In this document: piece after piece, positions 47,562 through 59,243 of the stretch
Layout: each line of letters opens with the position of its first letter
Numbering within the stretch: the stretch's first letter is position 1
NCBI GenBank assembly: GCA_022578965.1
Contig: MU400551.1
Coordinates: 1 to 64,000, forward strand
DNA: 64,000 nucleotides
Reading direction: 5' to 3'
DNA from: Xylaria sp. FL1777
Lineage: Eukaryota; Ascomycota; Sordariomycetes; Xylariales; Xylariaceae
Notes under the pieces: model-generated
What the model was told of the DNA's origin: nothing
The model's input: only the letters and a program-made list of their open reading frames with translations
The model's database searches: none
Translations under genes and position numbers: made by a program

Positions 47562-49756
47562 ATGTACGGACCAAATCATCAGCAGGGACATAACTCACGC
47601 CTAAATGGCGTTGCCGGCGGGCGAGGAATGCCCCAAATGATGTACAATACATACGTCCAGCCGCAGGGGGCACATCAACATCACACCCATCCCCAACATC
47701 ACCAAAATCTACAACAGGATCACACAAGCCATAACACAACCCCTGGCTCGATCAACCACTCTGGCTTCTCTGCTGGTCTTGGACCAAATGTTAGCCCGTT
47801 CACCCCCAGTAACCACCAGAATGGCACGGTGACTACGTCTCGCAGTGCGCAAGGCCAGCAGCAATATGCCGAGCACTGGAATGAGCAGCTAAAGGCCTTT
47901 AAGGCAGCTGAACAAGCAAATCAGACCATGGCCGAACAGCACCAGCAGCACTACTACGCAAGAACAAAGGCATCAGAGAACAAAGGCATTGGCCCGCTCA
48001 CTAACACCAACACTAATGAGTCGGTCGAGGGCGAATTGGAGGATAGGGGTCGGCCTGTGAATTTCGACAAGGCTCTGGACAGACAAGATTGGCTAATGAT
48101 TGATATGAGCGGCCAAGGACTCAAGAATGTATCTGCGCCTCTCTTCGATCAATATCAGTTTCTTACCGAGGTCTACCTCTCCTCTAATCACTTAACCTCA
48201 CTCCCTCCAGCAATAGGGCAACTCCGCTCCTTACGTTTACTTGATGTCTCTCACAATCAGCTTACCCACTTGCCGCCTGAGTTGGGCATGTGTACGCCCT
48301 TGCGCCAGCTATTGCTTTTCAACAACCTGATTCGAGATATCCCCTATGAATTAGGCGCTCTCCATTTTCTGGAATTACTGGGCATACATGGTAATCCATT
48401 GGATAACGATATCAAGACAAAGATCATGGAGGAGGGTACCAAAGAGTTCATCAACTATCTCAAGGAGAACGCTCCTGGTACGTCTACTTTTAACACTGGC
48501 TCTCGCTATGCTTTGCTGTAAGAGTAGTCAACGCTGACTAACGTTTATTAGTTCCTATGCCTCCCGCTCCACGTGTACCAATTACAATCCAAGAGGATGT
48601 AGGGCCTGATAAGGAACGCATCCGAGTGTTGTCCTGGAATACACTATGCGACAAGTATACCTCGAGCGTTTTATATGGGTATACACCTGCAAGTGCTCTA
48701 ATATGGGAGTACCGCCGAGACAGTATTATGCAAGAGTTTCATGAGAGAGATGCTGACGTTCTCTGCTTGCAAGAGACTGCTATGGATGCATTTGACAATT
48801 TCTTCAGTCCTGAACTGGGCAAGAAGGGTTACAGGGGCGTCTTCTACCCCAAGACTCGCGTCAAGCACATGACAGGCAAGGACCAGCAAGCTGTGGATGG
48901 ATGTTCCATATTCTACAAAAGCGATAAATATATCCTGCTAGACAAGCAGCTTGTTGACTTCCGGCAAACGGCCATCAATCGGCCAGACATGAAAGCAGCA
49001 GATGACGTTTTCAACCGAGTTATGCCTAAAGATACCATTGCACTATACTGCTTTTTTGAGTCACGACTGACAGGCAACCGTTTCATTGTTGTCAATGCTC
49101 ATCTCTGCTGGGAATCATATCTGCCAGACGTTAAGGCAGTGCAGACGGGTATTTTGATGGAACTGGTCACCAAACAGTCTGAGCGCTACACTCGACGTCC
49201 GCCAATACCAATTGAAGAGAAACAACTCACAAAGTCGGCTGTAGAGGGCAGTCAAGTCGAGGAGTTCCCCGAGCCCCTGCCTAGCCAAGAATACCGTAAT
49301 AATACGGATATTCCATTGCTTGTATGTGGCGATTACAACTCGATGCCTGACAGTTCAGTGTATGAACTTCTCGAGAAGGGTCGGATACCACCGGACCACC
49401 CAGATTTGAAGGGGCATTCATACGGAAATTTTACACGAGATGGCATCGAGCACCCTTTTAGCTTGAGGAACTCATACGCACATCTCTTTGGGACGCCAGA
49501 CGAATTAACGTTCACCAATTACACCCCATCGTTCTCAGGTGTCCTTGATTACATCTGGTACTCAACGAACACTCTGGATGTAGTGGAGCTTCTCGGACCT
49601 CCAGATGCTGAGTACCTAAAGCGTGTACCTGGATTTCCCAACTACCACTTTCCTGCAGACCACATCCAAATAATGGGAGAGTTTGTCTTCAAGCCCAAGA
49701 AGGAAAAGAAAGCACCAGGGGACCAAAAAGGTCGACTTGACCAGGAAGCCAGATAA
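47562..49756 (+). CDS. ccr4: CCR4-NOT deadenylase CCR4
   Basis: Exons 47562-48477 and 48552-49756 with a 74-nt intron, giving at least 706 aa. I use the first in-frame ATG (DGMYGPNHQQ), but conserved-looking residues before it (QFSHQPGFLHYQ) and an acceptor TTTTCAG at 47488-47494 suggest a short upstream exon. After a Gln/His/Asn-rich N-terminus come leucine-rich repeats (LTEVYLSSNHLTSLPPAIGQL and similar), then the exonuclease-endonuclease-phosphatase domain with LSWNTLCDKY, CLQET, NAHLCWE, CGDYNSMPDS, GVLDYIW and PADHIQIM carrying the catalytic Asn, Glu, Asp and His. It shortens mRNA poly(A) tails as part of CCR4-NOT. Confidence 0.92.
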
Positions 49757-51135
49757 CTGCTCGTACCGTGTGAGATACGAGGACTGATGGTCACTTGCGA
49801 TAGGGACAATACTTCACGGTTCGTCAGTTAGACCCTGGCCCACGATGCTTTGGCCATGTATATGAAGGAATGAATGGATGCAATGAATCTTTTCCCATAC
49901 TCCGAGAAGTGTTTTGTTAAGGCACCTGGGTTGGACATCTCGGATGGCGGTTCTGCGTGGCGGAGTCGGAGAGCTCAATTTCTCGGTCGATCTTTCGCGG
50001 TTGTTTTTCGTTGAGGTTCAGTTAGGCGTTGAAGTATATGTACTTGTAACTGGTTTCTTGGCCTCAAACCAGCAATATCATCTGCAAGCTGCAACAGTGC
50101 AGTACCCACATCTTTCATCATCTGTGATTCTTGAATGCTGTTCATGTGATTAGCGTGCAGGTCAACTAAAAAGAAATCCGTGCACCGGTGGCCATGTTTT
50201 CTCACGCATATTCACCAATGTGCCAGACAAGGAATCGAACTCCCGGCGAGCTGGTTTTGATGTAATAGGGGTTGGCATTAACCTATGGCAACAGTTGATG
50301 AGCAAGAAGTAGTTATGTAACCTGGGTACCGATAGTATTATTCGGTGTGCCAAAACTGGACTGTGCTAAGCACTAGCGACGGCGATAAAGACTTGATCAG
50401 CTGATATCTCGGTATACCCCTTTGCTTCCAAATTGATCGTGTGTGATGATCTACTATAGTACCACGTCGGGACACCTCATCGGTACCACCTGAGAGAGGG
50501 GTGGGAGAGCAAATATACCCATATCCTCTTGAACACCTGGGTTAGGTGAGAGTTTGCTATCCATCATCTCGGAAGTCACTTGCTAGGTGCGGAGGCAATG
50601 AGCTAGATAGTTGCCTCATCCTAGGAGTGGTCTTTAAAAATCTCAAGTCGAGAATACATCTGCCGGCCTTGGTACTGTATTCAATTGATGTCACGATCGC
50701 TTGCCAAGAGGTGGTGGTACGGTGGGCGGTTATACCAGTCTGAATTCGTCTATGCTACTTCAGCCAGATTACCATTACACGGCCAGTCGAGCCAGAGGGT
50801 GGTAGGCGAAAAGGTAGGTCCGTGGCGTTGGGCAAGGTGACACTGTGAGAGGTGCTCGTGGATAAATACGCGGCAGCGTAGGGTAAAAGGGGACAAATCT
50901 ACCCTATATCAACCATTCTCTAATCCGTGGAGGACAATCTTCCGACTACTATACGGCTTCATGCAGCTGTTTTATCTATGTAGATAGCCCACGCAGGTAT
51001 ATAATAGACGCAATCCAAGCTTCTTCGCAAGGTGATAGCAGTTGAAATATCTCAACGTTGGTCATTCCCTGGGATTAGTTTGACATCATCGTGTATCTTC
51101 AAGTAGTACAACGTCTTTTAGAAAATCTAGACACC
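49757..51135. other. Intergenic region
   Basis: About 1.4 kb between CCR4 and the dioxygenase. Frames are short and overlapping. A minus-strand GAGTTCGATTCC at about 50231-50242 resembles a Pol III B box but has no tRNA fold. The right end is the dioxygenase promoter. Confidence 0.4.
50998..51005 (+). promoter_or_regulatory. TATA box of the dioxygenase gene
   Basis: TATATAAT lies 131 bp upstream of the ATG at 51136, in the usual range for inducible fungal genes. Confidence 0.45.
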
Positions 51136-52330
51136 ATGGCTATCGCTACCGAACCCCTACGCACGGTTGATTGGAATGGGAAGAAGGTTCCAATCTACCC
51201 CATGCAAACCTTCGACTTCAGCAAACTTCTCTCTCAGGAGCCCGATGAGCTCGAGAGACTGGTCCGCTGCTGCCAGAGTGAAGGGTACTTCTACATCGAC
51301 CTGCAGGGGATCGACGGCCGCCGATTCCTTGAAGACCAGCAGGAGACTCTGAAGCTTATGCACCGCTTCTTCGAGTCTCCCATCGAGGCTAAGAATCAAT
51401 ACGGTCTGGTCGCGCCACACCTAGGGTGAGCTCCTTTCAGACACAAAGAGATGTCCTAGATTTGGTTTAACATGAACGAACAGCTACGAGCCCATCGGCT
51501 CTCGCACTGGTGTCCTAGCGAACACCAAGGATGGTTACGAGATGATCAAGGTGAGTCTACGTTACCTAGAAACCGATCTAAACTGTATCCGGGTATTTGT
51601 TCTGACTCGATCCCCATGACAGGTCTCTCGTGACGAGATCCAGAAGGACAGCCCCCACATCCCGGACGTCATCAAGAACAGCCCGGACATGAAGGTGCTG
51701 GAGAACGCGATCGCGGGCTCCAACATCGTGACCAAGGCGATCCTGTCGGCGCTCTCGACGGGCTGCGGGCTGACGGGGGCGGCGCGGTTCGAGAACACGC
51801 ACCGCAACGACCGGCCGTCGACGAGCACGCTGGCCATGATGCACTACATCCCGTCGGACCCGCGCAAGGACAGCAACATCGGGCACCAGAAGCACACGGA
51901 CATCAGCTCGCTGACGCTGCTGTTCAGCGAGGAGTGGGGGATGCAGGTGCGGCCGCCGGGGGCGCGCGAGTTCGGCTTCGTCGAGCCGCGCCCCGGCACC
52001 GCCATCGTCAACGTCGGCGACTCGCTGCGCTTCGCCTCGGGCCACACCATGCAGTCGTGCATCCACCGCGTCGTGCCCCACGACTACTCCCAGCACCGCT
52101 ACTCCATCGCCTACTTCCTGCGCGCCGAGAACGACACCCTCTTCACCGACTCCGAGGGCCGCGAGATCACCGCCGGCCAGTGGCACGACGAGAAGTTCTT
52201 CGCCTTCACCAGCCCCCCCGAGCTCCAGGCCCTCGCCCCCTCCTCCATGATCCTCGGCGGCATGGTCGAGGAGGACGACGAGCCCGTCGCTGTCGCCGTC
52301 GAGCAGCAGGCTGCCGTCGAGGCGTACTAG
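51136..52330 (+). CDS. 2-oxoglutarate/Fe(II)-dependent dioxygenase
   Basis: Three exons: 51136-51425, 51484-51550 and 51623-52330, giving 354 aa. The start ACACCATGG is a good fungal context. The isopenicillin-N-synthase-like fold is shown by an N-terminal DIOX_N-like part (FDFSKLLSQEPDELERLVRCCQSEGYFYIDL) and the iron site His210-x-Asp212 (GHQKHTDISSLTLLF) with His267 (IHRVV), plus the 2-oxoglutarate motif Arg278-x-Ser280. It would hydroxylate, desaturate or cyclise a small molecule; the substrate is unknown. Exon 3 is very GC-rich with C or G at most third positions, unlike exon 1, and gives a long spurious frame on the other strand. Confidence 0.9.
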
Positions 52331-52356
52331 ACTTTTGGAATCTCAGTCGGGTCCGC

Positions 52357-52498
52357 GGGGGGGGGGGGGGGGGGGGGTAAATTAAAAAAAATTTTTATTT
52401 AACAAGTTTTTTATTTTTAAATATTGTTTGTTTTTAAAAACAAAATAAAAAAAAAAAAAAAAAAAAAAAAAANNNNNNNNNNCCCGCCCTCCCCCCCC

Positions 52499-52534
<36 letters not shown>

Positions 52535-52564
52535 CCCCCCCCCCCGCCCCCCCCCGCCCCCCCC
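52357..52564. other. Assembly gap in homopolymers
   Basis: A run of about 22 G, then AT-only sequence, then a run of about 25 A, then 10 N (52473-52482), then about 80 bp of nearly pure C. This is a scaffold join with low-quality ends and not biological sequence. The true distance between the dioxygenase and the next gene is unknown. Confidence 0.93.
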
Positions 52565-53192
52565 AAATTAAAGTAACGTTTTCTGTCACTCGTTATATAG
52601 TTGGACCTTAGGTAGGTAGGTAGACACCTATGAATACATCTAAGTAAAAACGAACCATTATCTCTTCCGATGCCTTCGTGATAAACGTGACACCTTTCGC
52701 GTGGAATAGTTGAGGACCTATAGTAGGTAGATATTAGTAATAAGGTATAAACTACCTAGGTAGGTAGGTAGTTATAGTTATATACCTAGTTACCTGACGT
52801 CGCGAAGTCTTTACAAAGTCCCTATATATACACACACGATGCTTCGTACTTTTCCACACTCGGTTGAATTTCCTTTGTTACAAGCATTACTAAAAGTAAA
52901 GTCTAATAATTGATGTTGTAGATGGAATGATACGTCCTTATCTATATACCTGGGTACGAACTTACCTAATACAAATGTAATACTAAATGTAGGGGATCGA
53001 ACCCAACTCAACATCTAGATAGTTCACTCAGGAACACTAACGGAGGAAACGTCGTCACTGTTTACCTTGCCCGGTAGTTTAGAAGACGATGGACGCCTCG
53101 TGTGCATACAACTGGGTAAAAATTTCGAATATGAGAAACGGTTGAGTTTATTAGGAACTATTGAAATAATTCTACACAAATTAATATGGTAC

Positions 53193-53226
53193 ACTTGGGA
53201 CTTGGGACTTGGGACTTGGGACTTGG
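53193..53226 (+). repeat. (ACTTGGG)n tandem repeat
   Basis: Four perfect ACTTGGG units and a partial fifth, in non-coding sequence upstream of the PGAP4-like gene. Confidence 0.9.
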
Positions 53227-53480
53227 TGAGCTATTTACAGGAGCAAGCTGGACAGCACAGCGCTAATGGTTTTTTGCACAGGTGCCGATAACCTTATTCC
53301 CGTCGCCCCGACTTAGGCACCTAACCTACCTTAGGTAGCTTCCCCAGGCGTTTGTTTGTTCGTACATGTTTCTTGAATTGATAACCGATTATGGTACCTA
53401 CTTACGTTTCCAATAGAGTTGAGGATGTCCAGAAACACGATGCTACCTAATAAACAATTTCCTCTAGGCCTTCATTCATA

Positions 53481-54878
53481 ATGAACCTGTTCCGCCAACC
53501 AGGTTTCCGGACTTTAGCACTGCTACTGACCATCGTGGCCGTCTACGTGACGTACGGATACTTCAACTTCTATCGCGACCCGTTATCCATCTTCTTCTCC
53601 GAGGAACATGGCTTCGACCGATTCTACTCAGCGACGCGACAGGCCGAGGCCGAAGCATTCCTCGATGCGCTCGAGTCAGATCCCCACACAGTCCGCTCTT
53701 GGCTCCCCAAGGCCGGGCCAAGGCCGGAGATGTGCGCCGTGTTCCTGACCATCGCCCGCGACCTGCCAGGGAGGCAGTACGTCGAGACCGCGGTGGGCTC
53801 GTTCTTTGCTAATATGTCGCGCGCCGAGCGGAACGCTATCCACCTCAAGCTATTCTTCGCCGACGTGCCGGACCCCGAAGCGCAGCACGCGAGCTACGCG
53901 AAACTAGCTGCTGCTGATATCGCCGACGACATAGTCACGTATCCTGGGAGTCTCTCGGACAAGGACAAGGAAAGACAAATGGCTCTGCTCCAGTCGTGGT
54001 TCAGGAATCGTAATGATAAAAGCATGATCGAGAGGAAAACGGTGTACGACTACGCCTACGCACTTCGCCAGTGTGTCCAGACCACCGACGCGCCGTACAT
54101 CGCATTGTTTGAGGACGATATCATCCTTGCAGATGGCTGGGCGGCGCGGACGCTGAAGAGCCTACATACAGTGGAGGAGATGATGAAGGACCCAAGGCGT
54201 CACAACCCTGCGCGCGGTCGAGTCGAGCCGGGCGGCCCAAATAGTTGGCTTTACTTGCGCATGTTCAACCAAGAGCGAAGCTCTGGCTGGGGAGGCGGCT
54301 ATGGCTTTAGAAGCAACAATGCTCACCTCATTTCGCTCGCTGTCAGCATCCCCCTGCTCGTATTTATACTATTAGCGCGCCGATTCGTTCTCCCTCGGTC
54401 CTTGGCGCGGCATCTTGACAGTTGGGTCCTCCTGGTGACTTGCGGGGTCGCAGTCCCACTCTTGGTATGGCTGTTCTTCGCATCTGGCAAAGCCTCACTC
54501 CTTGGCTCTCCGCCAGGTGTGTACGAGGAATGGTTCGGGTGCTGCAGCCAGGCTTTGGTGTTCAATAGGGAACATGCACAAGCACTGTCTGACTTCCTTA
54601 TGGCAGCTACAACTAAACCTGGGAGGGCTGGGAGGGGCGATATGCTCCCCAAGGATTACGCGTGGGAACATGGTCTTGCGAGGGTCAGTGCCTATCCGAT
54701 GCTCGCTCAGCATCTAGGAAGAATCAGTGCCACGGGTACAACTTCCGTTGAGGCGGGACGGATCTGGAGCATGGCATTTGAGGATCTGAAAGCGCAACAG
54801 CTGGCTAGTGACCACAGGAGGGCTGTTGGAGAATTATTTGGTCAGGAAGAAGTCAGAGAAATGATAATACCTAGCTAG
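53481..54878 (+). CDS. PGAP4-like GPI-anchor glycosyltransferase
   Basis: Single exon of 465 aa. An N-terminal membrane anchor spans about residues 10-27. The catalytic part has the acidic motif Glu211-Asp-Asp213 (ALFEDDIILADGW), preceded by the conserved YDYAYALRQC block and followed by WLYLRMFNQERSSGWGG. Two hydrophobic helices at about 283-300 and 314-334 interrupt the domain, exactly the unusual layout of PGAP4/TMEM246, a Golgi enzyme that adds GalNAc to GPI anchors in animals. The fungal sugar donor is not known. The C-terminal part (YEEWFGCCSQALVF) completes the fold. Confidence 0.82.
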   Translation: MNLFRQPGFRTLALLLTIVAVYVTYGYFNFYRDPLSIFFSEEHGFDRFYSATRQAEAEAFLDALESDPHTVRSWLPKAGPRPEMCAVFLTIARDLPGRQYVETAVGSFFANMSRAERNAIHLKLFFADVPDPEAQHASYAKLAAADIADDIVTYPGSLSDKDKERQMALLQSWFRNRNDKSMIERKTVYDYAYALRQCVQTTDAPYIALFEDDIILADGWAARTLKSLHTVEEMMKDPRRHNPARGRVEPGGPNSWLYLRMFNQERSSGWGGGYGFRSNNAHLISLAVSIPLLVFILLARRFVLPRSLARHLDSWVLLVTCGVAVPLLVWLFFASGKASLLGSPPGVYEEWFGCCSQALVFNREHAQALSDFLMAATTKPGRAGRGDMLPKDYAWEHGLARVSAYPMLAQHLGRISATGTTSVEAGRIWSMAFEDLKAQQLASDHRRAVGELFGQEEVREMIIPS

Positions 54879-55172
54879 TCTAGGCTATATTAAATATCAT
54901 TTTCTCTTGTCCATCGGACTGGATATATCATGTTAATATTGGGGACTTTTTTTGACCACAAAACCCCCTCACCACTTCGCACTAAAGGCTTGCAGGAGTT
55001 GGATAATGGTGCAGAACCCCTTATACTGAAGACCGTTCCCACCGCAGCCACCTATGCTAATAAATTGGATAGAAGGATACTGGTCTGACACGAGGAATAG
55101 TCGAGCATTAGGTACCTAGTCTCTCAGGGTGGCCTCAACGAAAAGAAATGATACAGACCAGCCATTAGCAAA
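54879..55172. other. Convergent 3' spacer
   Basis: About 300 bp between two convergent genes. It contains a T run (54946-54953). No gene is seen. Confidence 0.4.
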
Positions 55173-55708
55173 CTACTTTTCTTTGCTGCAGAATTGGTCG
55201 ATCTTTCCACGTCGGCCCCCAACGTTGAAATTGGTTTGGTTGGGTCCCAGGACAGCGTATGACCTCACGTTGCCAAAATTATAGTTACAGACCTCGGGGT
55301 TCCCGGCCGTATGCGGAATCAGCCATCCACCCTTGTCCGAGCAGTCCGTCGTGTCGAAGACGAAAACTACAGAGATTGCAATTGAATCAGTATAGGATGA
55401 ATCTATAGCCTGGCCAACAATGCTCGTGGTCTCGGCAGCGTACCATTCCAATCTCCTACGGTGTCAACGGTCAGAGGCTGGAAGTCTTGCGGCAGGGAGA
55501 GACAACGACCCGTCGCGCCCTCATCTACCGCTAGGCTGTAGCCCTGCTGCCCACAGTGGCACAGGCCCTGGGAAGTGAAGTTATGGAGCACGGCGACGAG
55601 GGCCTCGGGCTCGGCGAGCGTGGCGGCTGTCGTGGCTGTGACTATGGCGCCGAGGATAGTAGTTACGGCTGCGGTAATGAGGAAACTGAATGTGAACTTG
55701 GGCCACAT
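55173..55708 (-). CDS. Small secreted cysteine-containing protein
   Basis: Two exons, 55444-55708 and 55173-55366, with a 77-nt intron (branch point TACTGAT), giving 152 aa. I start at ATG 55708 (MWPKFTF), which opens a clear signal peptide with a hydrophobic core of about 25 residues ending in small residues. The mature part has six cysteines (LCHC, GRC, DC, EVC, FC) and the motif VFVFDTTDCSDKGG. No known domain. It resembles lineage-specific secreted proteins of plant-associated fungi; an effector role is only a guess. Confidence 0.72.
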
Positions 55709-56945
55709 GATGGCTATGGGTGACAATAAATAATGGAGAGGGCGCGGATTGCCAGCTGGTATAAATGAAATTATTACAGGAGAATGTGTCGTGGGTACGA
55801 TGAGAGTTGCTTCTTTGGAAAGAGGTGATTCTGGCGGGCTCGTCACAAGCTCAACCCAATGATGGAATCGGTGGTAGGCTGATCATGGAGACTGGAGAAG
55901 TGAGGCGACGTAGACACAAGCTGGTGTGTGTGTGGAAAGGTTAGGCTCTCTGCCTCCTGGTGTGTTTATGACGAGGCTTCGGATCCTCTTTTCTTCAAGT
56001 ACCCGGTGACGACCTACATACTTACCTTCCAGTTTGGCTCTCAACATCATCATGGACTTCCTGCCTTGGAATCACTCTTTTTTCATGTAGGTCCTGCCCC
56101 GTCAGGTTTTAGGTTCTCTGAGGCATGGCATGTCATCCTTCCTCAATAGCGTGAAGTCTTGAACCGACAGGTATGATATGTGATAGAGCGACATGCTTCA
56201 AGTTGTTCCACTTAGTCTTTCCCCTCGAGTATTTTAATCATTTAAAGAAGCTCTTCGTAGATGCTGAAGAGAGTTGGGCTTTCTTATTCCTGGGTTATTG
56301 ATGAAGTAATAGGTATGTATATACTACAGATTGACTGACTAGCAGTGGTAACCTGGAATGCTCAATCCCGAAGTGCCCGTAGACTCACCTTCGCGTCAAG
56401 TACCTAGCTGAAGTGGGGCGTCTATTTAGCTAGGCCTAGGTCCTATGCTATTGGTCACTGACCAATGGTCAGTGGAGATCTATTTTCGGACGTGCCTCAA
56501 ACCGACAAGAGGTAGTACCTACATGGTACACCACCTACTTCTAGTTTCAAGAGACAGTAGCATTCAAGTTGTTACAGTAACAGCCATAGGTTTACATGAC
56601 ACAATCAGTGTACGCGAGGATAAAGGAAACATTGAAGGGAAGGTACTAAACGTGGCGTGGTCTTAAACACCAACTACTTGAGTATTTGCCCTACCTTAAT
56701 CGACTTTAACTCAACCATCCGCACATTGAACATCAACCATGGAATGACATCTCTTTTTGTCTTGCTAAGGTATTCCTTTATCGTCCTGGGCTTCACCAAA
56801 TCTCTAATTCAAACTTGCATTTTTGAAGGATCGCCATTGTTAATGCTATCCTACACGGGAGGAAAATATGAGTTTCCCTCCTTGCACCGGTCGCATTACC
56901 AGCATACCACATACTCATCCGCAAAACTCAGCAAATACTAACTAG
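55709..56945. other. Intergenic region between divergent genes
   Basis: About 1.2 kb that must hold the promoters of the secreted protein (-) and the conserved protein (+). Short frames here look non-coding. Confidence 0.4.
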
Positions 56946-57785
56946 ATGTCACTCACTAAACCTAAAGGACTGTCAGCGTCTCGCTGGGCGTCGGGCGTGA
57001 CATCTTGGCCACGTCCTCCTCCTACTACCACTGCCACTGCCACTGGCAATGAGCAATTCGACTCTTCGTTCTCGCGACGCCGCGCCAACACATCTTCCAG
57101 CCAAAATGAGCCACCTTCGTCACCTGAACAGCAATTGTCACGATTCTTGAAGATAGTATCCCGTTTAAAATGGAAGATACCATTTCTGGAGGCCGGCTAT
57201 GGAATAGCCATAGATCGGGTTGGCAAGCCACAGCAGGAAATCGACGCCAATGAGATTCATTTCAAACTCGATTTCCACGAATTCTACATGCTCATCGAAC
57301 GAGCCCTTGTTCATCTCATGGGCGTTTATGATGTTGTCATATACGCTCAATCGGATCCCAACGGCAATGGCTACGGAGTTAGGAATGCCTCCCAGGATAA
57401 TCAGGAAGCCTTTCGCGACCGTTCTCAGCCGCATCGGTATCACGAGAACGTGCTGTTGGCGCTTGATAATGCCGCCAATCCCCTTCACGAGACATTGGGA
57501 CAGCCAGTAGTACGCAAGCAGCTTGCCCGTGCAAAGGAACTTAGAAATCGATGGAAGAATGCCGACGACGCCGACCCCGGCCGCTTCATGCCGGCGCCAC
57601 TTGAGGCCTACAATCTTAAGGAGATTTTACAGACCATCCTGTTAGCGCTTGAGCAAGCATATTTCGTCACCGAGGAATTTGTACGACAACGAAATCCGGG
57701 AGTCGACCAGAATCAGCCTGTGAGCACTGCCGATTGGACTACGGATTCAGACGACTGGGAGTTCATGGTTGATGCTAGTGAGTGA
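56946..57785 (+). CDS. Conserved fungal protein of unknown function
   Basis: Single exon of 279 aa. The first 60 residues are Ser/Thr/Pro-rich and probably disordered. The rest is a helical globular region: QLSRFLKIVSRLKWKIPFLEAGYG, FKLDFHEFYMLIERALVHLMGVYDVV, YHENVLLALDNAANPLH and LKEILQTILLALEQAYFVTEEF. It ends in an acidic tail (TDSDDWEFMVDASE). No catalytic motif, membrane segment or signal is visible. I do not recognise a named family, although it looks like a protein shared among filamentous ascomycetes. Confidence 0.75.
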   Translation: MSLTKPKGLSASRWASGVTSWPRPPPTTTATATGNEQFDSSFSRRRANTSSSQNEPPSSPEQQLSRFLKIVSRLKWKIPFLEAGYGIAIDRVGKPQQEIDANEIHFKLDFHEFYMLIERALVHLMGVYDVVIYAQSDPNGNGYGVRNASQDNQEAFRDRSQPHRYHENVLLALDNAANPLHETLGQPVVRKQLARAKELRNRWKNADDADPGRFMPAPLEAYNLKEILQTILLALEQAYFVTEEFVRQRNPGVDQNQPVSTADWTTDSDDWEFMVDASE

Positions 57786-59243
57786 TTCTCAGAGTCATTC
57801 CAATTCCCGTTGTTAAAGCTACAGAATGATTTTGAAGTTCCCCGCGTTCTCGAGGCACTTACAGAGCACGCTCAAAATAGAAATTACTGACCCTGAGTGT
57901 TGTAGTGGACTGGGAGGTCGTATAGACGACGTAGAGTTTTTGTTTCACTAGAGGTTTAGTACCTATTTCGCATAGTTCGGCGTTCTGGTATAGAATTCAG
58001 TGGCTTTGGCAGTGAGCATGGCGTTGGAACATTGGTACCAAGCATTTGATACCTGTATGGCTTCTTAGACGATATGCTTGCTTTCAGTCTTGTATACTAT
58101 ACTCTGTGGGTGGGATAGAGACTGAGATGGACAACCGATAGACTGTAGTCTTCTGTCTTGATTACAACTTTTTTTTTATTCACAACCCTATGCTGCGTCT
58201 CTTCCAGTATTGCTCGTGTGTGTTTGTATGCCCTTCACAACTTAGTTAGATGCCATTGGATATAACCTCATTCATGGCTCCTTTTTTGCAGCTTATTGAG
58301 AGAGGACTCACCTCCAAAATAATCAGATCTTACTCAAGCTTATCGTCAATCCTCCACATACACAGAAAAGTCTGATACTAAATAGGCTCCCAAGGAATTG
58401 ACCGTAGCTCTTTGATAATCAGGTAAATTTACTAGACTCTAGCTCTGCAAAAGACAAGACCAGCAATCAATCTTTTTGTCAGAGCGACTGCTTAGATCGG
58501 CCTAGTGTTGAAGTTCTATCGAACTAACTGCGCCGCCACGTGTGCCTCAAGCTTGTTACTACAATCCTGGAAGGGCTGTTATTTATTTGCAACATTCTCG
58601 AATGAATGAAAAGATGGCTATGCGTTACATCATACCGGATGACAAATTGCTCGGCATAGGATGTGGCTCAACCGTCTTGGCGAGATCATTAAGCATAGCA
58701 CCCCTAATCCGATTTGAGGCTATGGGGAAGGATGCTACCCACTCTAGTCGCATTGACGGAGTGTTGGAGTAGGATTAGGTATTTCTCTTTTCAGCTTCAC
58801 GACTTGCCACAATTATTAATCTAGATTTCTCCATTACCCAAGAAACCTCCCGACGAAAGTACACGCCGTATACATACCCCGAAGAGAGATCGTAAACTGT
58901 CGACGCGCGAAATAGTGATTCTGCTGCAACACCGTGATACAGACAATTAAGAGAAAGCAGTTCATTTTGCAGGAGAGGCCACGACAATTCAACTGTAAGA
59001 CTAGGGAGATTGGATGGCTCAGATCGAAGATTTCTAGCTGGGCGCAAATCGAATAGTCATCTAAGTCGATGAGCCGTGAAGACGGCGCTCCGATCGCGAC
59101 AACGAATGAAGCCGACGAACTGAACGCCCCGAATTCGCCCGTCGACACTATCCGGTGCCGAAGCGACCGAAGCTACTGGGTCTCCAGGAACATAAACAAA
59201 CCTCGACGATTAAGATTCATGCGATCCAATATTCACATGCATT
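57786..59243. other. Intergenic region
   Basis: About 1.46 kb. The open frames at 58542-58772 (+) and 58775-59148 (-) have no family resemblance and no plausible splice partners. No gene is supported. Confidence 0.4.

Larger units (their letters stand above)
52331..53480. other. Intergenic region with assembly gap
   Basis: Starts with a G run right after the dioxygenase stop, then the gap, then GTAG/CTAC repeats (52600-52800) and a 7-bp tandem repeat of ACTTGGG (53193-53226). A minus-strand GGGTTCGATCCCC at about 52992-53004 resembles a B box but no tRNA can be folded. No gene is supported. Confidence 0.4.

Noticed and set aside
50213..50300. Minus-strand B-box-like GAGTTCGATTCC
   Set aside because: The T stem is mismatched, and no A box or acceptor stem is present, so it is not called as a tRNA.
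51578..52186. Minus-strand 202-codon frame opposite the dioxygenase
   Set aside because: It is rich in Arg, Ala, Val and Gly with no family pattern, and is explained by the extreme GC3 of the real exon.
52985..53060. Minus-strand GGGTTCGATCCCC resembling a tRNA T arm
   Set aside because: No matching 5' half or acceptor pairing could be found.
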